Positions 57,956 to 64,000 of a stretch of DNA of 64,000 nt are shown here, one piece after another. Source of the stretch: Rhodocyclaceae bacterium (GTDB lineage: Bacteria; Pseudomonadota; Gammaproteobacteria; Burkholderiales; Rhodocyclaceae); NCBI GenBank assembly GCA_030824115.1, contig JAVBYI010000001.1:62001-126000 (forward strand). Reading direction: 5' to 3'. The notes beneath the pieces were generated by a model that saw only the letters and a list, made by a program, of their open reading frames with translations, did not search any database and was not told the origin of the DNA. Position numbers and translations under genes: made by a program. Every line of letters starts with the position of its first letter. Position 1 is the first letter of the stretch.

Positions 57956-58701
57956 CGGAGCAGCTGCCCGAGCCGATTCTCGAAGTGAACGATCTGTGCG
58001 TGTCCTATGGCAAGGTCGAGGCGCTGCATCATGTCTCGCTCAAGGTGCGTCCCGGTGAAATCGTCACCGTGATCGGTCCGAATGGCGCCGGCAAGACGAC
58101 GCTGCTTTCCGCCATCATGGGCGTGCTGCCGTTCAGTTGCGGCAGTGTTAATTATCAGGGTGACGCCTACGATCATATCGATATCGAGCAGATGGTGGCA
58201 CGCGGTATGACGCTGGTGCCGGAGAAGCGTGAACTGTTCGGCGAAATGAGCGTGGCGGACAATCTGTTATTGGGTGCCTTCATGCGTCGTCGCCTCGGCT
58301 TCCGCGATGAGGCGCAGACGCTGGAAAAGGTCTATGGCATTTTCCCGCGCCTCAAGGAGCGCCACCTGCAGATGGCCGGCACCCTGTCGGGCGGCGAGCG
58401 CCAGATGCTTGCGGTCGGTCGGGCCTTGATGGCCCAGCCCAAGCTGCTGATGCTCGATGAGCCGAGCCTTGGTCTGGCACCGCTGATCGTGCGCGAGATC
58501 TTCCGTGTGGTCGCCGACCTGCGCAAGCTGGGCGTTGCCATCCTGCTGGTCGAACAGAATGCGCGTGCCGCCCTGCAGGTTTCCGACTATGGTTACGTGT
58601 TGGAGACCGGCGAGGTTGCCCTTGAAGGCCCGTCGGATCAGCTCGAAGATGACCCAAAGGTGGTTGAAGCCTATCTGGGGCTGGGTGGCAAGAAGGACTG
58701 A
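57952..58701 (+). CDS. livF: LivF-like ABC transporter ATP-binding protein
   Basis: 249 residues. Walker A GPNGAGKTT, signature LSGGERQMLAVGRALM, Walker B LLMLDEPSLGLAPL, H-loop replaced by LLVEQNAR as is normal for LivF. Last gene of the transporter operon; its stop is next to the first parS site. Confidence 0.95.
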   Translation: MTEQLPEPILEVNDLCVSYGKVEALHHVSLKVRPGEIVTVIGPNGAGKTTLLSAIMGVLPFSCGSVNYQGDAYDHIDIEQMVARGMTLVPEKRELFGEMSVADNLLLGAFMRRRLGFRDEAQTLEKVYGIFPRLKERHLQMAGTLSGGERQMLAVGRALMAQPKLLMLDEPSLGLAPLIVREIFRVVADLRKLGVAILLVEQNARAALQVSDYGYVLETGEVALEGPSDQLEDDPKVVEAYLGLGGKKD

Positions 58702-58703
58702 AT

Positions 58704-58719
58704 TGTTTCACGTGAAACG
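58704..58719. promoter_or_regulatory. parS-like site (15/16)
   Basis: TGTTTCACGTGAAACG, one base from the consensus 16-mer bound by chromosomal ParB. It directly follows the livF stop. Confidence 0.85.
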
Positions 58720-58730
58720 TCACCAGTTTC

Positions 58731-58746
58731 TGTTTCACGTGAAACA
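58731..58746. promoter_or_regulatory. parS site (perfect)
   Basis: TGTTTCACGTGAAACA, a full match to the parS palindrome, 11 bp after the first. ParB, encoded 3.4 kb downstream, is expected to load here. Confidence 0.95.
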
Positions 58747-58760
58747 ATATGTTGGGTTCT

Positions 58761-58789
58761 TTGGCTGTTAATCATCGAGGGGGTATCAT
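58761..58789 (+). promoter_or_regulatory. Candidate mnmG promoter
   Basis: TTGGCT, 17-base spacer, TATCAT, 52 bp before the mnmG ATG. Confidence 0.55.
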
Positions 58790-58811
58790 TCGCCCCCTTT
58801 CGCATTTCTCC

Positions 58812-58838
58812 ATGCCGTCTCACCAGCGCCGACATTTC
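58812..58838 (-). repeat. Dispersed repeat copy in the mnmG leader
   Basis: Reverse orientation, about 4 differences in 27; keeps ATGCCGTC and CCAGCGCCGAC. It ends 2 bp before the mnmG start codon, so it forms the ribosome-binding region, which has no good Shine-Dalgarno sequence. Confidence 0.6.
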
Positions 58839-58840
58839 TG

Positions 58841-60721
58841 ATGCAGTTCCCTAAGCGATTTGATGTGATTGTGATTGGTGGCGGCCATGCTGGCACCGAG
58901 GCGGCGCTGGCTGCTGCACGTATGGGCGCGCAGACACTGCTGCTGACCCACAACATCGAAACACTGGGCGCGATGTCCTGCAACCCCTCCATCGGTGGCA
59001 TTGGCAAGGGGCATCTGGTCAGGGAGGTGGATGCCCTGGGTGGCGCGATGGCAGCGGCGACCGATGAGGCCGGTATCCAGTTCCGTACCCTGAATGCGTC
59101 GAAAGGACCGGCGGTGCGTGCAACGCGTGCGCAGGCGGATCGTGCCTTGTATCGCGAGGCGATTCGTGCGCGTCTCGAAAACCAGCTGAACCTCACCTTG
59201 TTCCAGCAGGCGGCCGACGATATTGTGGTCAGCGGTGATCGCGTGACCGGCGTGGTCACGCAGCTCGGGGTGCATTTCGCGGCGGGTACGGTGGTGCTGA
59301 CGGCGGGGACGTTCCTGAATGGTCTTGTGCATGTCGGGCTGGAAAGCTATCGTGCCGGGCGTTTTGGCGATCCCCCTTCCCTGTCGTTGGCGGCGCGTCT
59401 GCGTGAGCTGAATCTGCCGGTGGGGCGTCTCAAGACCGGTACGCCGCCACGTTTGGATGGCAAGACCATCGACTTCTCTGTGTTGCAGGAGCAGCCCGGC
59501 GATGACCCTGTGCCGGTGTTTTCGTTCATGGGAAGCCGTGCCCAGCATCCGCGCCAAGTGCCGTGCTGGATCGCGCACACCAATGCGCGTACCCACGACA
59601 TCATCCGTGGCGGCCTCGACCGTTCTCCAATGTTTACCGGGGTGATCGAAGGGGTCGGTCCGCGTTACTGCCCTTCGATTGAAGACAAGATTCACAAGTT
59701 TGCGGGGAAGGATTCCCATCAGGTTTTCCTGGAACCCGAAGGGCTGACGACGCACGAATACTATCCGCAGGGCATCTCGACCAGTCTGCCCTTTGATGTC
59801 CAGTTGGCGCTGGTGCACTCGATTCCGGGGCTGGAAAATTGCCACATCACGCGCCCCGGCTACGCCATCGAATATGACTATTTCGATCCGCGCGCACTGA
59901 AAACCACCCTGGAGACGCAGGCTATCGGCGGCTTGTTCTTCGCCGGTCAGATCAATGGCACCACCGGTTATGAAGAGGCGGCCGCACAGGGCTTGCTCGC
60001 CGGTCTGAATGCGGCGCGTCAGGCCAGAGGTGAGGATGGCTGGTGGCCGCGCCGCGATGAAGCCTATCTGGGCGTGATGGCCGACGATCTGATCACGCGT
60101 GGCGTGACCGAGCCCTATCGCATGTTTACCAGTCGCGCCGAATATCGTCTCTCGCTGCGCGAAGACAATGCCGACCTGCGGCTGACGGAACCCGGCCGGC
60201 AGCTCGGTCTCGTCGATGAGGTGCGCTGGGCGGCCTTCAATCGCAAGCGGGAGGCGATTGCGGCTGAGGCCGAGCGGCTCAAGGGGGTGTGGATCAACCC
60301 TAACGTCGTGGCAATGCACGAGATCGAGCGTGTACTCGGCAAGCCGATCGAGCGAGAGTACAGCCTCTTTGATCTGCTCCGACGCCCGGAGGTGGACTAC
60401 AAAAGTCTTATGACGCTACCGGGCGCGGGTTGCCCGCAGGAGGCGGAGGATGTCATCGAGCAGGTCGATATCCAGGCCAAGTACCACGGTTACATCGCGC
60501 GCCAGAAAGAGGATGTGGCGAAGATGGCGGCGCAGGAGAGTATGGCGATTCCAGCCGACCTGGACTACGCGACACTGACCGGTCTCTCCATCGAGGTGCG
60601 TCAGCGTCTCGCCCAGCATCGGCCGGCGACGGTGGGTCAGGCTAGTCGCATTCAGGGCGTGACGCCGGCGGCAATCTCGATTCTGCTGGTCTACTTGAAA
60701 AAGCTGCGGGGGCGGGCATGA
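58841..60721 (+). CDS. mnmG: tRNA U34 cmnm5 modification enzyme MnmG
   Basis: 626 residues. FAD-binding [17 protein letters not shown] at the N-terminus, [30 protein letters not shown] segment and C-terminal helical domain that binds MnmE. First gene of mnmG-rsmG-parA-parB; overlaps rsmG by 4 bp. Confidence 0.98.
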   Translation: MQFPKRFDVIVIGGGHAGTEAALAAARMGAQTLLLTHNIETLGAMSCNPSIGGIGKGHLVREVDALGGAMAAATDEAGIQFRTLNASKGPAVRATRAQADRALYREAIRARLENQLNLTLFQQAADDIVVSGDRVTGVVTQLGVHFAAGTVVLTAGTFLNGLVHVGLESYRAGRFGDPPSLSLAARLRELNLPVGRLKTGTPPRLDGKTIDFSVLQEQPGDDPVPVFSFMGSRAQHPRQVPCWIAHTNARTHDIIRGGLDRSPMFTGVIEGVGPRYCPSIEDKIHKFAGKDSHQVFLEPEGLTTHEYYPQGISTSLPFDVQLALVHSIPGLENCHITRPGYAIEYDYFDPRALKTTLETQAIGGLFFAGQINGTTGYEEAAAQGLLAGLNAARQARGEDGWWPRRDEAYLGVMADDLITRGVTEPYRMFTSRAEYRLSLREDNADLRLTEPGRQLGLVDEVRWAAFNRKREAIAAEAERLKGVWINPNVVAMHEIERVLGKPIEREYSLFDLLRRPEVDYKSLMTLPGAGCPQEAEDVIEQVDIQAKYHGYIARQKEDVAKMAAQESMAIPADLDYATLTGLSIEVRQRLAQHRPATVGQASRIQGVTPAAISILLVYLKKLRGRA

Positions 60722-61338
60722 ACCTGCAGACGGGCATTGCCGCGCTGGGCCTGTCGTTGCCCGCAGGGGCGGAAGAAAGGCTGGCTGCATATCTGGGTCT
60801 GCTGGCCAAGTGGAACAAGACCTTCAATCTGACCGCGATTCGTGACCCGGCCGAGATGGTGACGCATCACCTGCTCGATTCGCTGGCGGTGTTGCCGGTT
60901 CTTGAAAAGTCGGCGCTGGCAGGACGGCATGTCCTGCGTCTAGCTGACGTCGGTAGCGGCGCTGGTCTGCCTGGGCTGGTGCTGGCGATTGCCCGGCCCG
61001 ACTGGACGGTGACTTCGGTGGAAACCGTCGAGAAAAAAGCCGCCTTCCAGCGCCAGGCCAAGATCGAGTTGGGGTTGGTAAACGTGAGTATTCACTGCGG
61101 CCGCGTGGAAGACTTTACCGATGGGTTCGATGGCGTGATCTCTCGTGCCTTTGCAAGTCTGGCCGACTTTGTTGCCCTGGCCGGCCATTTGTCGACCACC
61201 CTGTGGGCGATGAAGGGGGCGTATCCTGCCGACGAAATTGCTGCACTGCCAGATAACTGGCGAGTCGTGGCCAGTCATCCACTTGTCGTTCCCGGCCTCG
61301 ATGCCGAGCGTCACCTGCTTCAACTGGAGAAAAACTGA
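60718..61338 (+). CDS. rsmG: 16S rRNA (G527-N7) methyltransferase
   Basis: 206 residues. [29 protein letters not shown] and the SAM motif [15 protein letters not shown]. Between them the repeat-encoded [10 protein letters not shown] lengthens a loop that is normally short in RsmG. Overlaps parA by 1 bp. Confidence 0.95.
   Translation: MNLQTGIAALGLSLPAGAEERLAAYLGLLAKWNKTFNLTAIRDPAEMVTHHLLDSLAVLPVLEKSALAGRHVLRLADVGSGAGLPGLVLAIARPDWTVTSVETVEKKAAFQRQAKIELGLVNVSIHCGRVEDFTDGFDGVISRAFASLADFVALAGHLSTTLWAMKGAYPADEIAALPDNWRVVASHPLVVPGLDAERHLLQLEKN
60904..60929 (+). repeat. Dispersed 26-bp repeat, perfect copy in rsmG
   Basis: Identical over 26 bases to the mnmE and LivM-LivG copies, same frame. Lies in the loop before the SAM-binding motif and looks like a small insertion relative to typical RsmG. 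Confidence 0.9.
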
Positions 61339-62117
61339 TGCATATTTTTGCCATCGCCAATCAAAAAGGTGGAGTCGGCAAGACCACCACCTCGGTTAAT
61401 CTGGCGGCTGCCCTCGCGCTGGCCGGCAAGCGCACCCTGCTGGTCGACCTCGATCCACAAGGGAATGCCACCATGGGCTGCGGCATCGACAAGCGGGGGC
61501 TGACGCGTTCGGTGTATCAGTTGTTGGTGGGGCTCAAGCCGTTGGCTGAGGTGCGGCAGACTTCCCCTTCCGCTGCCTTTGATGTACTCCCGGCCAACCG
61601 CGATCTGGCGGGTGCCGAGGTGGAGCTGGTGAATCTCGATCTGCGCGAGATGCGCCTCAAGGGTGCTCTGCAGGAGTGTCGCCATGATTACGACTTTGTG
61701 CTGATCGATTGCCCGCCGTCGTTGTCGATGCTGACGCTGAATGGCCTCTGTGCGGCGCATGGGGTGATCATCCCGATGCAGTGCGAGTACTACGCGCTGG
61801 AGGGGCTGTCGGATCTGGTGAACACCATCAAGAAGGTACACAAGAACCTGAACCGCGACTTGAAGATCATCGGTCTGCTGCGTGTGATGTACGACCCGCG
61901 CTCGACCTTGTCGAGCCAGGTGTCGATGCAGCTTGAGGAGCATTTTGGCGACAAGGTGTTCAAGACGCTGGTGCCGCGTAACGTGCGGCTGGCCGAGGCG
62001 CCCTCCTATGGCGTGCCGGGCGTGTTGTTTGACAAGGCCTCTAAAGGTGCGCAGGCCTATTTGGCATTTGCCAGGGAAATGATCGAGCGCGTCAATACAT
62101 GGGAGCAGGAAGCGTGA
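61338..62117 (+). CDS. parA: Chromosome partitioning ATPase ParA
   Basis: 259 residues. Deviant Walker A KGGVGKTT at 10-17 (IANQKGGVGKTTTSVNLA), DLDPQGNATMG, and DFVLIDCPPSLSML. No N-terminal HTH, so it is the chromosomal Soj type. Works with ParB and the parS sites upstream of mnmG. Confidence 0.97.
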   Translation: MHIFAIANQKGGVGKTTTSVNLAAALALAGKRTLLVDLDPQGNATMGCGIDKRGLTRSVYQLLVGLKPLAEVRQTSPSAAFDVLPANRDLAGAEVELVNLDLREMRLKGALQECRHDYDFVLIDCPPSLSMLTLNGLCAAHGVIIPMQCEYYALEGLSDLVNTIKKVHKNLNRDLKIIGLLRVMYDPRSTLSSQVSMQLEEHFGDKVFKTLVPRNVRLAEAPSYGVPGVLFDKASKGAQAYLAFAREMIERVNTWEQEA

Positions 62118-62965
62118 ATCCACCGAAGATGAAGGGGCTGGGCCGCGGCCTGGATGTGTTGCTGGCCGGTAATGCGGATGCAGCCGAATCGCAGCGTCAG
62201 GATACCTTGCCGATCGGCAGCCTGCAGCCGGGTAAGTACCAGCCGCGCACGCGCATGGACCCGGGTTCGCTGGAAGATCTGGCGGCGTCGATCAAGGCAC
62301 AAGGCCTGATTCAGCCAATCTCCGTGCGCCCCGTCGATAACGGACGCTACGAGATCATTGCCGGTGAACGGCGCTGGCGCGCCTCGCAGATTGCCGGGCT
62401 GACCGAGGTGCCGGTGCTGATCCGCGACATCCCCGACGATGCAGCGCTGGCGATGTCGCTGATCGAGAACATCCAGCGCGAGGATCTGAATCCGCTCGAA
62501 GAGGCGGCGGGTCTGCAGCGTCTGATCGACGAGTTTGGCATGACCCATCAGCAGGCGGCCGATGCGGTGGGGCGTTCGCGTTCAGCGGCCTCCAACCTGC
62601 TGCGCCTGTTGCAACTGGCCAAGCCGGCGCAGGATCTGTTGATGGCGGGCGATATCGAGATGGGCCATGCGCGCGCCATTCTGGCAGCACCGAAGCATGA
62701 GCAGGGCCGACTGGCGGCCGAGGTGGCCGACAAGGGTTATTCGGTGCGCGAGACCGAGCGTCGTGTGGCGCGCGAACTGAATCCGCTGGCGCACAAGGCA
62801 GTTCAGGACAAAAGTCGGGATCTGGTGCGGCTTGAGGAAGAGCTGGCGGATGCCATCGGTGCAGTCGTCAGCGTGGCGGCCAATCGCAAGGGCGTGGGTG
62901 CCCTGACCATTCGTTTTTCCAGTCTGGATCAACTGGAGGGCATCCTGAAGCGCCTGCGTGGTTGA
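62114..62965 (+). CDS. parB: Chromosome partitioning protein ParB
   Basis: About 283 residues from the GTG overlapping the parA stop; an ATG at 62099 is possible. [12 protein letters not shown] near the N-terminus (ParA contact), CTP-binding GERRWRAS and [38 protein letters not shown], and a C-terminal dimer domain. Confidence 0.97.
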   Translation: MNPPKMKGLGRGLDVLLAGNADAAESQRQDTLPIGSLQPGKYQPRTRMDPGSLEDLAASIKAQGLIQPISVRPVDNGRYEIIAGERRWRASQIAGLTEVPVLIRDIPDDAALAMSLIENIQREDLNPLEEAAGLQRLIDEFGMTHQQAADAVGRSRSAASNLLRLLQLAKPAQDLLMAGDIEMGHARAILAAPKHEQGRLAAEVADKGYSVRETERRVARELNPLAHKAVQDKSRDLVRLEEELADAIGAVVSVAANRKGVGALTIRFSSLDQLEGILKRLRG

Positions 62966-62999
62966 AAGCCCATAAAAATGGTGCATTGCAGAAATTCTA

Positions 63000-63028
63000 T
63001 TGACTTATTGTTTCTTTCGATATATAGT
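63000..63028 (+). promoter_or_regulatory. atp operon promoter
   Basis: TTGACT, 17-base spacer, TATAGT, 18 bp before the atpI start. Confidence 0.7.
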
Positions 63029-63045
63029 TGTGAGGTTTTGCGGTT

Positions 63046-63381
63046 GTGACCAAGACACTCTTTCTTCAGGCAGCGGGAATTTTGTTGGCAGCGGCGTTAG
63101 CCGGTTTGCTGGCTGGCGCGGTCGGAGCAAAGTCTGCCCTTGCAGGGGGTGTCGCCTACTTTCTGCCGAACTTGCTGTTTGTGCTGCGATTGCGTTTTGC
63201 GATTGCGCTGCGCCAAGCAGGGGCGGTTGGATTTTTGGTGGGTGAGGCTGTAAAACTGGCTGCCGTGATTGCGTTGCTGATTGTGTTGCCGCGCATCATG
63301 GAAGTGAATTGGCCGGCGTTGATCGCCGGATTGTTTGTCGTGTTGTTCGTTAACTTATTCTCGCTGTTGCTAAAGAACTAA
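63046..63381 (+). CDS. atpI: ATP synthase protein I
   Basis: 111 residues, four hydrophobic helices, with SALAGGVAYFLPNLLF as the family signature. GTG start with GAGG upstream. First gene of the ATP synthase operon; helps c-ring assembly. Confidence 0.85.
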   Translation: MTKTLFLQAAGILLAAALAGLLAGAVGAKSALAGGVAYFLPNLLFVLRLRFAIALRQAGAVGFLVGEAVKLAAVIALLIVLPRIMEVNWPALIAGLFVVLFVNLFSLLLKN

Positions 63382-63385
63382 GACC

Positions 63386-64000
63386 ATGGCTGCCGAACAC
63401 GGACCTACCGCCTCAGAATATATCGTTCACCACCTGACGCACTTCAAGAGTGCGACACAGACGTCTCTCGTCGATTGGTCGGTGTTTCACGTTGATTCCC
63501 TTTTCTTCTCGACCTTGCTGGGTCTGCTCGCCGTGTTTGTCATGGCGCGTGCGGCTGCTAGGGCGACCTCGGGTGTGCCGGGCCGTTTCCAGGCTGCAGT
63601 CGAGATTCTCGTCGAGATGGTGGCCGATCAGGCCAAGGGCATCGTCCATTCCGCCGAGTCCCGCAAGTTCGTCGCCCCGGTGGCGCTGACCGTATTCGTC
63701 TGGATCTTCCTGATGAATGCCATGGATCTGTTGCCGCTCGACGTGCTGCCAAACATCTGGGCGAGCATTTACGGTGCGGCAGGTCACGATCCGCATCATG
63801 CCTACCTGCGTGTAGTGCCGACCGCCGATTTGAATGCCACGCTGGGTCTGTCGCTGGGCGTTCTGCTGATGTGTTTGTACTACAGCGTCAAGATCAAGGG
63901 CTTGGGTCACTGGATGCACGAGTTGTTCACGGCGCCGTTCGGTAATCACCCGGTGCTGTGGCCGATCAACTTTGCCATGCAGTTGATCGAGTTCGTTGCC
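63386..64000 (+). CDS. atpB: ATP synthase F0 subunit a, 5' part
   Basis: 205 residues to the window edge, continuing beyond. N-terminus MAAEHGPTASEYIVHHLTH, helix 1 with FFSTLLGLLAVFV, FVWIFLMNAMDLLPLD. The essential proton-channel arginine region lies past the window end. Confidence 0.95.
   Translation, partial: MAAEHGPTASEYIVHHLTHFKSATQTSLVDWSVFHVDSLFFSTLLGLLAVFVMARAAARATSGVPGRFQAAVEILVEMVADQAKGIVHSAESRKFVAPVALTVFVWIFLMNAMDLLPLDVLPNIWASIYGAAGHDPHHAYLRVVPTADLNATLGLSLGVLLMCLYYSVKIKGLGHWMHELFTAPFGNHPVLWPINFAMQLIEFVA

Noticed and set aside
58820..60319. 499-residue reading frame opposite mnmG
   Set aside because: Antisense shadow of a GC-rich conserved gene; mnmG is certain and the antisense product has no recognisable features.
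63133..63170. AtpI residues AKSALAGG as another copy of the EKSALAGR repeat
   Set aside because: The DNA does not match the repeat beyond a few bases, and SALAGG is the normal AtpI family motif.

Overview
The window is a chromosomal segment from a GC-rich betaproteobacterium, probably Rhodocyclales-like. This rests on gene content and protein style (citramalate synthase beside leuCD, ttcA with a FolM-type reductase, a LivM-LivG fusion, and the replication-origin gene order), not on any database search. It spans the origin region: dnaA, dnaN and gyrB run leftward; rpmH, rnpA, yidD, yidC and mnmE run rightward; then a branched-chain amino-acid ABC transporter, two parS sites, mnmG, rsmG, parA, parB and the start of the atp operon.

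Layout. 1-5.9 kb: end of a thermostable-hemolysin family gene, an AMP-forming ligase, a haem-oxygenase-fold oxidase, a short-chain dehydrogenase, a periplasmic TPR protein and a QseBC-like two-component pair. 6-13.7 kb: ubiB, a cyclic-nucleotide-binding protein, cimA-leuC-leuD, a sodium:solute symporter and a PsiF protein. 13.7-20.8 kb: ttcA, a pteridine reductase, tcdA, a MidA-like methyltransferase, two unknown genes, ampG, tRNA-Arg(CCG) and a dihaem cytochrome c. 20,871-42,962: a 22-kb Tn7-like transposon. 42,966-64,000: the origin-proximal core.

The transposon can be delimited to the base. Both termini read TGTAGG inward, internal AGATTT-type repeats lie near each end, and a 5-bp TAGTT duplication flanks it. 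The right-hand copy overlaps the gyrB stop codon, so the insertion sits 3 bp past gyrB and leaves it intact. The tnsA-tnsB-tnsC-tniQ operon occupies the left part and faces outward. Cargo: two XRE regulators; an unknown 381-residue protein; a ubiquitin-like conjugation operon (two-domain Ubl, E2, JAMM peptidase, E1) continuing into a two-helix membrane protein and a PD-(D/E)XK nuclease; a sigma factor / HTH / ImmA-UvrD operon; and a three-gene SIR2 / small protein / SMC-ATPase operon that fits Lamassu-Sir2.

The strongest new idea is regulatory. A 27-bp sequence (20 identities) lies upstream of both the sigma-factor operon and the Ubl operon and nowhere else that I noticed. With the ImmA-UvrD fusion this suggests a relay: helicase-coupled sensing, a metalloprotease acting on the HTH partner, release of the sigma factor, and induction of protein conjugation.

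A second observation concerns the host chromosome. A 26-bp repeat occurs seven or eight times outside the island and never inside it. Three copies are identical and lie in the same reading frame in MnmE, the LivM-LivG linker and RsmG, each encoding EKSALAGR followed by H or Q.
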